Below are positions 30,155 to 42,249 of a DNA stretch of 42,451 nucleotides, piece by piece. The stretch spans positions 1-42,451 of the forward strand of contig JACVTC010000338.1 in NCBI GenBank assembly GCA_016946835.1. The letters are read 5' to 3'. The notes below the pieces were generated by a model that was not told the DNA's origin, did no database searches, and saw nothing but the letters and a program-made list of their open reading frames with translations. The stretch's first letter is position 1; each line of letters starts with the position of its first letter. Position numbers and translations under genes: made by a program. Source of the stretch: Neocallimastix lanati (nom. inval.) (taxonomy: Eukaryota > Neocallimastigomycota > Neocallimastigomycetes > Neocallimastigales > Neocallimastigaceae).

Positions 30155-30546
30155 TTAATTTTTTATCTAAATAAATTAAAATTGTAATTTTTATAATTTT
30201 TATTACTTTTAAGATTGTATTTAATTTTTATAATTTTTATTACTTTTAATACTGTATTTATTTTTAATTATATAAAAGAAAAATCTAATATAAAATAAGC
30301 AAATAAATAATGTTAATAATTAATACTTAAATTTTACATAATAAATAATATATTATATATATTATATATTATATATATTATATATTTTATGTATTTTATG
30401 TATTTTATGTATTCTATATATTCTATAATAAATCATATATCTAAAAATTGTATTATTAAGTAAATAAATATTATTTTAAATATTATAAACTATTTCTATT
30501 TGACATATTCATTAAAGAAACAAAAAAAAAGAAAAAACCTAAAAAG

Positions 30547-30619
30547 TGCCGTTCCCAGGATTCGAACCTGGGTCGAGTCGGCCACAACGACTTATACTAA
30601 ACCACTATACGAGAACGGC
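30547..30619 (-). tRNA. trnH(GTG): tRNA-His (GTG), unit 4
   Basis: Copy of 3872-3944, no difference seen. Confidence 0.98.
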
Positions 30620-30971
30620 CAAAATCACTTTATTTATATAAGTTTGAAAAGTATAAATTCAATATAGATTAACATTAAATAATGGTAATTATTTTACTAA
30701 CTTCATATTTATGTATAAAAAATTTCTTGACAATTTGATAATAATTTTAATTTAATAATTATTAGAAATCTGAATTTTGATAATAAATTTTCATTAAAAT
30801 ATTAAACATTATTAAAATTAATAATAATATTAATCTTTAATTTTTTTTTAATTTCATATTATTTTTATTATTAATGAATTTAATAAATAAATAAATATAT
30901 ATAGAAGTACTATTAAATGAATAAAAACTGAAAACGCATAAAAATTAAAAATTTAAAAAATTAAATAAAAA

Positions 30972-31044
30972 TGCGACCTCCGTGGCTTGAACACGGGACC
31001 TTTAGATCTTCAGTCTAACGCTCTCCCAGCTGAGCTAAGGTCGC
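30972..31044 (-). tRNA. trnF(GAA): tRNA-Phe (GAA), unit 4
   Basis: Copy of 4297-4369, no difference seen. Confidence 0.98.
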
Positions 31045-31055
31045 TAAATTTTAAA

Positions 31056-31140
31056 TCCTTCGAACCGGAGTCGAACCAGTGACATGTTGATTACTATATA
31101 ATTCTACAGTCAACCGCTCTACCAACTGAGCTATCGAAGG
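31056..31140 (-). tRNA. trnY(GTA): tRNA-Tyr (GTA) with intron, unit 4
   Basis: Copy of 4381-4465, 12-nt intron. Confidence 0.97.
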
Positions 31141-31944
31141 ATCTTGTAAAATTATGCCAGAGAACCAATATAAAATATACTTATTATATGTTAAACATAA
31201 AACTCTAGATTTTTAAAGAATATATTTTAATATATATCATAAAATGGATACAATTTAATGGTTTAATAATATCATTAATAAATATTTATATTTTAATTAA
31301 AAAATTATAATTAAGTACTTTAATTTATAAATTTATATATTATATTAAAAAAAAAAAAAAATTTTTAGAAATTTAATTAAAATATTTTTATTAAATTAAT
31401 TAATAGGTTTATATATAAATATAATATCATGAATTATAAATAGCTATAAAAATAGATAAATTTTTTATAATTGAAAATATTACTATTTTCTATATTGTAT
31501 TTTATAAGTATTAATATTATTTATGAATTTTAATTAAAATATTTATTATATAATTATATATTGATATACACATTTCTTTATATTGTAATTAAAACTTAAA
31601 TACATTATTATAATTATTTTATGTCTTTGTTTTTATTATTTTTTTTTAAAATATTTATTTATATTTTTAATTTTTCGTTATTTATTATTTTTGATTATCA
31701 TAACTTTTATTATTAATTTAAGAATTTTTAAAATTTCGTCTAATACTTTAAAAATTGCTTACATATATATTTTATTATAACTAAATAAAAAATAAATAAA
31801 ATATAAATTATAAATAATATATAACATTTTTATATCTTAATTTATCATTATCATTAAATCATTTATTATTTGTATTAATAGAAATAAAAAAATAAAAATA
31901 AAAAAAAAAGAACGAAATATTGATACCAAAATTTAGTAAAAAAG

Positions 31945-32027
31945 TGAACAGAGTGGGATTCGAACCCACGCCTACGAATAGATCACGGCCTTAACGTGAC
32001 GCCTTAGACCAACTCGGCCATCTGTCC
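31945..32027 (-). tRNA. trnL(AAG): tRNA-Leu (AAG), unit 4
   Basis: Copy of 5270-5352, no difference seen. Confidence 0.98.
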
Positions 32028-32259
32028 AAGTTAATAATTTTTAATTGAAATTTTCTTTTCTACCAATACTAAATTATCATTATATGATAATAATGTTATC
32101 AATGATATATACTATGCTAAAATTATTAACTAAATAATATAAATAGTAAATAGTGCAATTAATCATAATCAATTTTAATTTTATTGGTAAATAATATATA
32201 TGTATTTAAATTTTAATATACTTTAATCAAAATATAGAAAAAAAAAAGATCAAAAGTAA

Positions 32260-32331
32260 TTCCGCATCGGGGAATCGAACCCCGGCCGCCACGGTGAAAG
32301 CGTGGAATCCTAGCCACTGGACCAATGCGGA
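32260..32331 (-). tRNA. trnE(TTC): tRNA-Glu (TTC), unit 4
   Basis: Copy of 5585-5656, no difference seen. Confidence 0.98.
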
Positions 32332-33455
32332 TCTTGTTATTTTAAACTTTCATTTCTTGCTTTTTTATTATATCTTTGTAGTACAAAATTTTTCAATAGG
32401 TTAGGATTATTAATTTTATTATTAATACTATTAAATTATTAAATTATTAATATTACTAAATTGTTACATTTTTTCTTAAATTTTATATAATTAAACTTTA
32501 CATTATTTAAATTAATTGTTTAAAGTTATTTATTAATATACATTATTTAAATTAATTGTTTAAAGTTATTTATTAATATCTTTTCATTTTTTTTCTTATT
32601 TAAATTTTTATTTATCTAGTATTATTTTATTAATATTTTTATTTTTTCTTTTTTTTTTTTATTTTTTAATTTTCTTTTTTCATTTTTGTCTTTATTTAAT
32701 AAATAATATTTTTCAAGTTAATTGTAATACTTAAAAGTGAATTTGTTCGATTCAATATAATCTTAGCAAAACTTCTAAATATTATTTATAATATTAATAA
32801 ACTAATATATATGCATTTCAATGTACTTAATTTAATATTTATTATTAATAATAAATAATTATTTTTAATTTTATTTCATTCTTAAATTAGTTTTGAAAAT
32901 AACAAATATATATATATATATATTACTATTATTTTATAATGAAAAAAAAAAGAAAAAAAAAAAGTTAAAAAGTTAAATTAATATTAAAATATTATAAATT
33001 GTGAAAATTTTATATTTTATTTATTTATTTTATACTTTTAAGTTTAGTTATTAAATTTTAATTTACCTTATTTTTAATTTAGTTTTAGTTTTTCTGTTTG
33101 ATTGTTCCATTATCTTCAAAAGTTTTTATAAGCTATTTTAATATTAAATATTATATATAAATTAAAATAAAATTAACAGTTATTTATTTATTAAAATTAT
33201 TTCCAATAAGTTTATTTAATTTCTTAAAATACTAAATTTTAATTTTTAATTATTTTTAAACATTTATATTATATATTAATAAATATATTATTATTTAATT
33301 TAATAAATATATAATATATATTTAATTAATATATCTATTCAATTAATATATCTATTTAATTGAAGTGATATTGATAATTTTATAAATAATTTATAAATAT
33401 TTTATATTGTAAATTATTATACAATATAGAAAATTTTGAAAAATTTTGTCAGATT

Positions 33456-33529
33456 GATTTCGTGGTGTAGTCGGTTATCACGTCTGTCTAACACACAGAC
33501 GGTCCCCGGTTCGAATCCGGGCGAAATCA
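33456..33529 (+). tRNA. trnV(AAC): tRNA-Val (AAC) first copy, unit 4
   Basis: Copy of 6781-6854, no difference seen. Confidence 0.98.
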
Positions 33530-33535
33530 TTATTT

Positions 33536-33617
33536 GACAGCATGTCCGAGTGGTTAAGGAGTGTGACTAGAAATCACATAGGCTCTGCCTGCGCAGGTTC
33601 AAGTCCTGCTGCTGTCG
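33536..33617 (+). tRNA. trnS(AGA): tRNA-Ser (AGA), unit 4
   Basis: Copy of 6861-6942, no difference seen. Confidence 0.98.
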
Positions 33618-33927
33618 TTTTTGCTTTATTTTTATTATAAAAATGCAATTATACATTAAATTTTATATATTAAAAAACTCAAAAAAAAAAAAAAAAAAAG
33701 TTAATATTAAAATGCAATATGAAATTTTTAGAAATTGTTATTTTTTTTTTTTTTTTTTTTTAATTTTTTTATTTTTTATTTTATTTTTATTTTTTTTTTT
33801 TTGTTTTGTTTTTATTTATTTATTTATTTTTTTTTATTTTCATTTATTTATTTGCATTTTTATTTTCTTTTTTATTTTTATTTTATTAAAAACAAAAACT
33901 AAAAACAAAAATTAAAATATAAAAAAG

Positions 33928-34000
33928 CGCCCAACGTGGGGGTCGAACCCACAACCTTGAGATTAAGAGTCTCACGCTCTACCGATTGAGCTAGCCGGGC
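33928..34000 (-). tRNA. trnK(CTT): tRNA-Lys (CTT) minus copy, unit 4
   Basis: Copy of 7252-7324, no difference seen. Confidence 0.98.
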
Positions 34001-34008
34001 AAATGAAA

Positions 34009-34082
34009 TGCTCTGTGCAGGGGTCGAACCTGCGACCTTGGCGTTATTAGCACCACGCTCTAACCGACTGAGCTAACAGAGC
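34009..34082 (-). tRNA. trnI(AAT): tRNA-Ile (AAT) minus copy, unit 4
   Basis: Copy of 7333-7406, no difference seen. Confidence 0.98.
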
Positions 34083-34256
34083 TATTTTATCTTTATTTTG
34101 AAAAATATTTTTGAAATAGGGTATATTATTTAATATATTATATAATATATTATTTATTATTATTTATTATTATTTATTATTATTTATTATTATTTATTAT
34201 TATTTATTATTATTTATTATTATTTATTATTATTTATTATTATTTATTATTATTTA

Positions 34257-34301
<45 letters not shown>

Positions 34302-34649
34302 TATTATTATTTATTATTATTTATTATTAATACTTAAATTTATAAATTAGAAATATAATATAATACGCATATATTATTGTATTATGTAGTTTATACTATC
34401 AAAAAAATATTTAAATAAAATTATAAGTAATTTAAATATTTGTAATATTATATTATTCTAATAAATTTAGAAATATTTAATTTTTATTTTATTTTTAGCA
34501 AAAAAAAATATATTTTAAGTAATAATATTAAAAAAAATTTTTTTATAATATTTTGTAAGTATTAAAACGAATATTTTATTTTAATAAAAAAAAATCAAAA
34601 GTAAAGATACTAAAAAAAAAATACTATAAAAGAATTCATTATATATTAA

Positions 34650-34718
<69 letters not shown>

Positions 34719-35063
34719 AATAAATAAATATTATTATTAAATTTTATTAATCTATATCAAAGCAGTTGATAAATAATTATTAATTAATTAATAATTAATA
34801 CGAAATATTAGAATTAAAATCTAAACTAGTCAAAGACTATGATTTTATAAATTATATTGTAATATTATTATTTAATATTAAATATTGTGATTAATAATTT
34901 CATACTAAATTTAAATATAATTTTAGATTATATCAATATTCTAAAATATTATATATTAATGATTGAAATATTTTACTATGGGTAAAATACTTTAATTACT
35001 ATTGTCTGAAAGCCTAAAAGGATCTAAGGAAAATAAAACAGGAATATTAAAATTCTTAAATGC

Positions 35064-35137
35064 GGGCTGTTAGTTCAGTTGGATAGAACGCTTGACTACG
35101 GATCAAGAGGTCGCAGGTTCAAGTCCTGCATAGCTCG
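35064..35137 (+). tRNA. trnR(ACG): tRNA-Arg (ACG), unit 4
   Basis: Copy of 8391-8464, TTTT spacer to Val kept. Confidence 0.98.
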
Positions 35138-35141
35138 TTTT

Positions 35142-35215
35142 GATTTCGTGGTGTAGTCGGTTATCACGTCTGTCTAACACACAGACGGTCCCCGGTTCGA
35201 ATCCGGGCGAAATCA
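35142..35215 (+). tRNA. trnV(AAC): tRNA-Val (AAC) second copy, unit 4
   Basis: Copy of 8469-8542, no difference seen. Confidence 0.98.
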
Positions 35216-35403
35216 TTTTTTTTACATCATTTTCTAGATATAAATTAAAAATGCTAAAAAAAAGAAAAAATTTAATATTTTTAATTTAATTATTATAGCA
35301 AATATTAATTTTTTGTTTCTCAAAATATTTTCGTTTCGTAAAAATAAAAGAACTAAAATGTACAATACATATAAATATATTTAGCTTTAGCAATAAAAAG
35401 AAC

Positions 35404-35486
35404 TGCCAAGAGTGAGGTTCGAACTCACGCCTCTTTCGAGACCGCATCTTAAGTGCGGCGCCTTAGACCGACTCGGCCATCTTGGC
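35404..35486 (-). tRNA. trnL(TAA): tRNA-Leu (TAA), unit 4
   Basis: Copy of 8731-8813, no difference seen. Confidence 0.98.
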
Positions 35487-35752
35487 TAAATATAAGTTTA
35501 TTTTCTTTTTAATTTGTTTTTAAGATCAGTTTCTTTTCATTTAATTATTTTTTTAATTTAAAAAATTAATCTATAGCATATTATAATTTTATGGTACTAT
35601 TAATGGAAAAATAAATTGATATATGTCTAAACGAACAAATAATAATAAAATTAATTATTAATGTTATAATAAATATAATTATATTAAGTATATGGATAAA
35701 TTATATTTAATGATATAGTATAATATTATTAATAAAGATTATAAGTGAACTT

Positions 35753-35785
<33 letters not shown>

Positions 35786-36183
35786 TATATGTATTTATTT
35801 ATTTATGCTTTTTCAGTTTTAAATTTTATAATTAATCTTATAATCTTATAATCTTATAATTTGAAATACCCATAAAATAAATTAATTATAATAAAATGTA
35901 ATAATAAAAAATATTTATATTTATAAGAATGCCAATGATTTTCTAAAGCATAAATAAAAAATATTTATTTTTAAATAATTATTATTATATAATTTTAATA
36001 AAAGATCAAATATAATAGCATTACTAAGTATGAATAATGAATAAAATAGTAAATAAATAAAATATATAATAAAATAAAAATCTGTAACTAAAAATAATGT
36101 TGAAATAATTATGTTATTGATATATATTATATGTACTTAGGATAAGTCTTTCTTTTCAACAGAATTCGGAAAAAACAACTAAG

Positions 36184-36254
36184 GCATTGATGGTTTAGTG
36201 GTATAATTACCGCCTGCCACGCGGTAGACCCGGGTTCGATTCCCGGTCAATGCA
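36184..36254 (+). tRNA. trnG(GCC): tRNA-Gly (GCC), unit 4
   Basis: Copy of 9511-9581, TTT spacer to Thr kept. Confidence 0.98.
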
Positions 36255-36257
36255 TTT

Positions 36258-36330
36258 GCCTTCATGGCTCAGTCGGCAGAGCATCCCCCTAGTAAGGGGA
36301 AGGTCATCGGTTCGATTCCGATTGAAGGCA
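36258..36330 (+). tRNA. trnT(AGT): tRNA-Thr (AGT), unit 4
   Basis: Copy of 9585-9657, no difference seen. Confidence 0.98.
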
Positions 36331-36926
36331 TTATTTTTATTTTATTTTTTTTTTTTTTTAATTTCAAAAAGTAATATATAAATTAAATTTTTAATAATTA
36401 TTGCATTTCATCAGTGTATATGTTAATTTACAAAATTAGAAAAGTTGAATTTCATCTTATAATATTTTAACTTTTACATTTAATTAAATTATTTATAATG
36501 TTTTAACTTTCACATTTAATTAAATTATTTACAGTTTTAATTTATGTTCTATACAAGGAATTATTATTTATTACGATATTTTTTTTTTTTTTTTTTATCT
36601 ATTATGAATTAAATGATTTTCACACTAATATTTAAATAAATAAATAATTAATTACGCAATTATTAAAGTTAACATATACTTTTTTAAAATAAAAATAAAT
36701 AAAATAATAAATATAAATATATATATATATTTATAATTATTATATAATATATTTTAAACTTAAATATTACTAAATTTTTTAATTTAAATCAAAATTTCAT
36801 TTTAACTTTAAATTGTATATTTGATATTAATTTAAAAATATCAAATGATAAAATCAAAATAAATTTTATTTTCTATATTTTTATGGGGTTGTTAGTTGTT
36901 TAAAAATAAATTTAAAAACAAGATAA

Positions 36927-36998
36927 GGCTCATTGGTCTAGTAGTATGATTCTCGCTTTGGGTGCGAGAGGTCCCGGGTTCAATTCCCGGATGAGCCC
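36927..36998 (+). tRNA. trnP(TGG): tRNA-Pro (TGG), unit 4
   Basis: Copy of 10254-10325, no difference seen. Confidence 0.98.
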
Positions 36999-37351
36999 CT
37001 CTTTTTTAATTTTGACTTTTTATAATAGTTATTACTTTTATAAATTCATTTTTAAAATCTACTGATAATTAATATCAGAATTTAAATAAAAAAGCGAAGC
37101 AAAAATATTTTGAAAAAAGGTAATAAATGTATTAAAATATTAATTTTATTCATAATTTTAGCAATATTTTATAATTTAAATAATAAATATATATAAATAT
37201 AAATAAATATCTAAAATATAATTAATTAATACAAATAAAGTAATAAATACTATCTTAAAATCATATATTAATAATAAATTTAAACACTTATCAATTATAT
37301 TAAATTGTAAGGTATACAAGAATATTATATATTTAATAATTTACTAAATAT

Positions 37352-37423
37352 GGTTCTATAGTGTAGCGGTTAGCACATTGGACTTTGAATCCAATAACTC
37401 GAGTTCAAATCTCGATAGGACCT
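37352..37423 (+). tRNA. trnQ(TTG): tRNA-Gln (TTG), unit 4
   Basis: Copy of 10679-10750, no difference seen. Confidence 0.98.
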
Positions 37424-37626
37424 AATTTTTAATTATATTTTTAACAATTTTTAACAATTTTAACAATTTTAAAAATTACTAAATATTAATACATTAACTT
37501 TTATTTTTATCTTTATCTTTAGTTTTTTAGCATTTAATAATAATAATATTTTTTGTAAAAAAAAAAAAGAAAATATTCTAATAAAAATAAAATTATATTG
37601 TTAATAAAAAAAATGAAAAAGGCTTA

Positions 37627-37698
37627 CTCCCAGGCGGGGAATTGAACCCCGGTCTCCCGCGTGACAGGCGGGGATACTCACCACTATACTACCTGGGA
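37627..37698 (-). tRNA. trnD(GTC): tRNA-Asp (GTC), unit 4
   Basis: Copy of 10954-11025, no difference seen. Confidence 0.98.
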
Positions 37699-38468
37699 TG
37701 GCTTTAATTATCTTTTGATCTTATTTTGTCATATACACTATGTCACCGAATTTTAAAGTATGATCATATAATTAAAGCATTTAATTAGAATTTAGAATTT
37801 CATTAAATAAAATATATTCAATATAAATTTATTTCAACATTTAAATCATGTTATACTTATTTAATTGTATTTTGTACTTAAATTTAATTGTATTTTGTAC
37901 TTAATTTTAAAGATAAAGATTTTTATGAAAACTTAATTTTTTATTTTTATTATTTTAATAAATATATATAAATATATATAAATTAAATATATAATATTTA
38001 TAAATATTAAGAATTAATCAATAAAACATACTATAACATTGAAATTAAAATAAATATTATATTATTCAATTATTTAATATTATATAATCAAAAATGTATA
38101 ATTCATTTTAATTATTTGCTTTTGACTTTTTTTATTTTTATTTTTATTGCTTTCTTTTATTTTATTTATTATTTTATTTTATTTATTATTTTATTTTATT
38201 TATTATTTTATTTTATTTATTATTTTATTTTATTTATTATTTTTATTTTTAATATATTGTATTCGAGTTTAAATAATATTTAATTGTTAATTAATTATTT
38301 CATTTTCAGTTGAATAATAATTCATAAATTTAATTTTTATCTCCATAATTATTTACAAATTTATTTTTAAAAATTTTTTTCATAAATACTACATAAAAAC
38401 AAAAATTATTTTATAACCATTTGATTTTTAGTAGTACAAGATTTATTCTTAATCATAATTATAGGCAA

Positions 38469-38542
38469 GCTCTGTTAGCTCAGTCGGTTAGAGCGTGGTG
38501 CTAATAACGCCAAGGTCGCAGGTTCGACCCCTGCACAGAGCA
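38469..38542 (+). tRNA. trnI(AAT): tRNA-Ile (AAT) plus copy, unit 4
   Basis: Copy of 11797-11870, full 74 nt. Confidence 0.98.
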
Positions 38543-38558
38543 AACTGAATGTAAAATT

Positions 38559-38631
38559 GCCCGGCTAGCTCAATCGGTAGAGCGTGAGACTCTTAATCTC
38601 AAGGTTGTGGGTTCGACCCCCACGTTGGGCG
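38559..38631 (+). tRNA. trnK(CTT): tRNA-Lys (CTT) plus copy, unit 4
   Basis: Copy of 11887-11959, full 73 nt. Confidence 0.98.
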
Positions 38632-39205
38632 ATATTTTTTGGTAGTATTCTTTTAATCAAATAGCCTAAGTATATATAAATATTTTAATTAAACTACTTT
38701 TTAATGTATATATATATATATATATTTTAATTAAACTACTTTTAATATATATATATATAATATATATTTTAATTAAAACTACTTTTTAATATATATATAT
38801 GTTTTAATGATAAATCAATATTTATATATATAATAAATAATAAGTTATGACTAACCACTAGTTTCATAAATTAAATTTTAAATTTGAATTATATAATATA
38901 TATATTTTTAATTTTATAAATTACATATATATATAATATTTTTCTTATTATATATATTTATATATATATTAATGAAATATTAAATAAATTGTATATTGTT
39001 ATTAATTGAAAATATTTAATATGATAACTATAATTTTATAACATTTAAAATTTTAATACAATAGAATTATTTTTAATTTAAAATTAATTTGTCTAACGTT
39101 TATTTTGATATTAATATTTATTTTGATATTAAAATTTATTTTGAAATTAAAATTTACTAATATCTTAAAATAGATATTAATTATTATGAATTAACAAATT
39201 TTAAA

Positions 39206-39274
39206 CTTAAAATAAGAAAATATGCTAATTTATTTAAATATATTGTTTAAGTTAACATATTTTCTTATTTTAAG
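39206..39274. repeat. 19-bp inverted repeat, unit 4
   Basis: Copy of 12534-12602, both arms intact. Confidence 0.9.
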
Positions 39275-39411
39275 AAAATATAAAAACAAAAAATAATAAA
39301 TAATATATATATATATATATATATTTTTATCATAAGAATTTCCAAAAATTATTAAGTAATATAACGAGAAAAAAAAATTTAAAGCAGGAAAAAACGAAAC
39401 CAGAAAGCGTA

Positions 39412-39484
39412 GCCCTGTTAGCTCAGTTGGTAGAGCGTGCGGCTTTTAACCGCAAGGTCGGGGGTTCGAGCCCCCCATAGGGCG
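39412..39484 (+). tRNA. trnK(TTT): tRNA-Lys (TTT), unit 4
   Basis: Copy of 12740-12812, 2-nt spacer to Asn kept. Confidence 0.98.
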
Positions 39485-39486
39485 TA

Positions 39487-39560
39487 GCTCTTATGGCGCA
39501 ATTGGCTAGCGCGTTCGGCTGTTAACCGAGAGGTTGGTGGTTCAAGCCCACCTAGGAGCG
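39487..39560 (+). tRNA. trnN(GTT): tRNA-Asn (GTT), unit 4
   Basis: Copy of 12815-12888, no difference seen. Confidence 0.98.
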
Positions 39561-39630
39561 TTTCTTTTTTATTATTTTCATGAAATAATATTGGTATTAT
39601 TAATTTTTTACAATTTAAAGCACTAAATTA

Positions 39631-39677
<47 letters not shown>

Positions 39678-40025
39678 ATATATTTATCATTGAATTAATA
39701 AATAATTTATTATTATTCATTGTATTTTATGAGATAAAAAAGATTTATATAAAAATATAAAAAATATAAAAAAAATAAAAAATATTAATATTAAAAATAA
39801 AAATAAAAATAAAAATAAAAATAAAAATAAAAATAAAAATAAAAATAAAAAATAAAAATATTGTATTGCTATTGACTATATTATTTATTAAAGTAAAATA
39901 ATTATTAAATGTTGTCTTTTACGTAGTAAATTATTATACCATTATATTAAAATGAATAAAATAATTTATTTTATATTTTACTAACCTATAATTATTAATT
40001 TAAATAAAAAAAATAAGGTTCAAAA

Positions 40026-40098
40026 TGGAGAATCCGGGCGTCGATCCCGGTGCCTCTCGCATGCTAAGCGAGCGCTCTACCATTTGAGCTAATTCCCC
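40026..40098 (-). tRNA. trnA(AGC): tRNA-Ala (AGC), unit 5
   Basis: Copy of 3129-3201, no difference seen. Confidence 0.98.
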
Positions 40099-40376
40099 TT
40101 CTTTGATAATATTTCTATGTTGTCTATACTTGTGGTACGAAGTAAATTTATAATTTTATTATCATTATTATTGTTATTATTATCATTATTATCATTACTA
40201 TCATTATTATCATTATTATTATTACTATCACTATTATTGTTATTATTGTTATAAATATTATTATAATTGTTATTAATATTATTATTATTTTTGTTAATAT
40301 TATTATTACTAGTACTAATATTAATGTTATTATTATTTTTATTATTTAATTTTTGGTATAAGTCGTTTTTATCTAT
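40089..40376 (-). other. Start-less Asn-rich open frame, unit 5
   Basis: Copy of 3192-3479, still open. Confidence 0.3.
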
Positions 40377-40768
40377 TTAATTTTTTATCTAAATAAATTA
40401 AAATTGTAATTTTTATAATTTTTATTACTTTTAAGATTGTATTTAATTTTTATAATTTTTATTACTTTTAATACTGTATTTATTTTTAATTATATAAAAG
40501 AAAAATCTAATATAAAATAAGCAAATAAATAATGTTAATAATTAATACTTAAATTTTACATAATAAATAATATATTATATATATTATATATTATATATAT
40601 TATATATTTTATGTATTTTATGTATTTTATGTATTCTATATATTCTATAATAAATCATATATCTAAAAATTGTATTATTAAGTAAATAAATATTATTTTA
40701 AATATTATAAACTATTTCTATTTGACATATTCATTAAAGAAACAAAAAAAAAGAAAAAACCTAAAAAG

Positions 40769-40841
40769 TGCCGTTCCCAGGATTCGAACCTGGGTCGAGT
40801 CGGCCACAACGACTTATACTAAACCACTATACGAGAACGGC
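40769..40841 (-). tRNA. trnH(GTG): tRNA-His (GTG), unit 5
   Basis: Copy of 3872-3944, no difference seen. Confidence 0.98.
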
Positions 40842-41192
40842 CAAAATCACTTTATTTATATAAGTTTGAAAAGTATAAATTCAATATAGATTAACATTAA
40901 ATAATGGTAATTATTTTACTAACTTCATATTTATGTATAAAAAATTTCTTGACAATTTGATAATAATTTTAATTTAATAATTATTAGAAATCTGAATTTT
41001 GATAATAAATTTTCATTAAAATATTAAACATTATTAAAATTAATAATAATATTAATCTTTAATTTTTTTTAATTTCATATTATTTTTATTATTAATGAAT
41101 TTAATAAATAAATAAATATATATAGAAGTACTATTAAATGAATAAAAACTGAAAACGCATAAAAATTAAAAATTTAAAAAATTAAATAAAAA

Positions 41193-41265
41193 TGCGACCT
41201 CCGTGGCTTGAACACGGGACCTTTAGATCTTCAGTCTAACGCTCTCCCAGCTGAGCTAAGGTCGC
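41193..41265 (-). tRNA. trnF(GAA): tRNA-Phe (GAA), unit 5
   Basis: Copy of 4297-4369, no difference seen. Confidence 0.98.
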
Positions 41266-41276
41266 TAAATTTTAAA

Positions 41277-41362
41277 TCCTTCGAACCGGAGTCGAACCAG
41301 TGACATGTTGATTAACTATATAATTCTACAGTCAACCGCTCTACCAACTGAGCTATCGAAGG
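41277..41362 (-). tRNA. trnY(GTA): tRNA-Tyr (GTA) with 13-nt intron, unit 5
   Basis: Copy of 4381-4465 with one extra base in the intron (13 nt instead of 12), so the spliced tRNA is unchanged. The extra base falls in the indel-rich stretch and may be a consensus error. Confidence 0.96.
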
Positions 41363-42166
41363 ATCTTGTAAAATTATGCCAGAGAACCAATATAAAATAT
41401 ACTTATTATATGTTAAACATAAAACTCTAGATTTTTAAGAATATATTTTAATATATATCATAAAATGGATACAATTTAATGGTTTAATAATATCATTAAT
41501 AAATATTTATATTTTAATTAAAAAATATATAATTAAGTACTTTAATTTATAAATTTATATATTATATTAAAAAAAAAAAAAAAATTTTTAGAAATTTAAT
41601 TAAAATATTTTTATTAAATTAATTAATAGGGTTTATATATAAAAGTATAATATCATGAATTATAAATAGCTATAAAAATAGATAAATTTTTTATAATTGA
41701 AAAATATTACTATTTCTATATTGTATTTTATAAGTATTAATATTATTTATGAATTTTAATTAAAATATTTATTATATAATTATACTATTGATATACACAT
41801 TTCTTTATATTGTAATTAAAACTTAAATACATTATTATAATTATTTTATGTCTTTGTTTTATTATTTTTTTTTAAAATATTTATTTATATTTTAATTTTC
41901 GTTATTTATTATTTTTGATTATCATAACTTTTATTATTAATTTAAGAATTTTAAAATTTCGTCTAATACTTTAAAATTGCTTACATATATATTTTATTAT
42001 AACTAAATAAAAAATAAATAAAATATAAATTATAAATAATATATAACATTTTTATATCTTAATTTATCATTATCATTAAATCATTTATTATTTGTATTAA
42101 TAGAAATAAAAAAATAAAAATAAAAAAAAAAGAACGAAATATTGATACCAAAATTTAGTAAAAAAG

Positions 42167-42249
42167 TGAACAGAGTGGGATTCGAACCCACGCCTACGAA
42201 TAGATCACGGCCTTAACGTGACGCCTTAGACCAACTCGGCCATCTGTCC
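42167..42249 (-). tRNA. trnL(AAG): tRNA-Leu (AAG), unit 5
   Basis: Copy of 5270-5352, no difference seen. It is the last gene in the window; the following 202 bp are the spacer towards Glu. Confidence 0.98.

Larger units (their letters stand above)
29348..39574. repeat. tRNA array unit 4 (complete, 10,227 bp)
   Basis: All 22 genes in order. Offset to unit 1 is 26,675-26,676 up to the minus-strand Ile, 26,673 from Arg to Asp and 26,672 from the plus-strand Ile on; the shifts I could place are in homopolymers and minisatellites. Spacer contents match unit 1. Confidence 0.97.
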
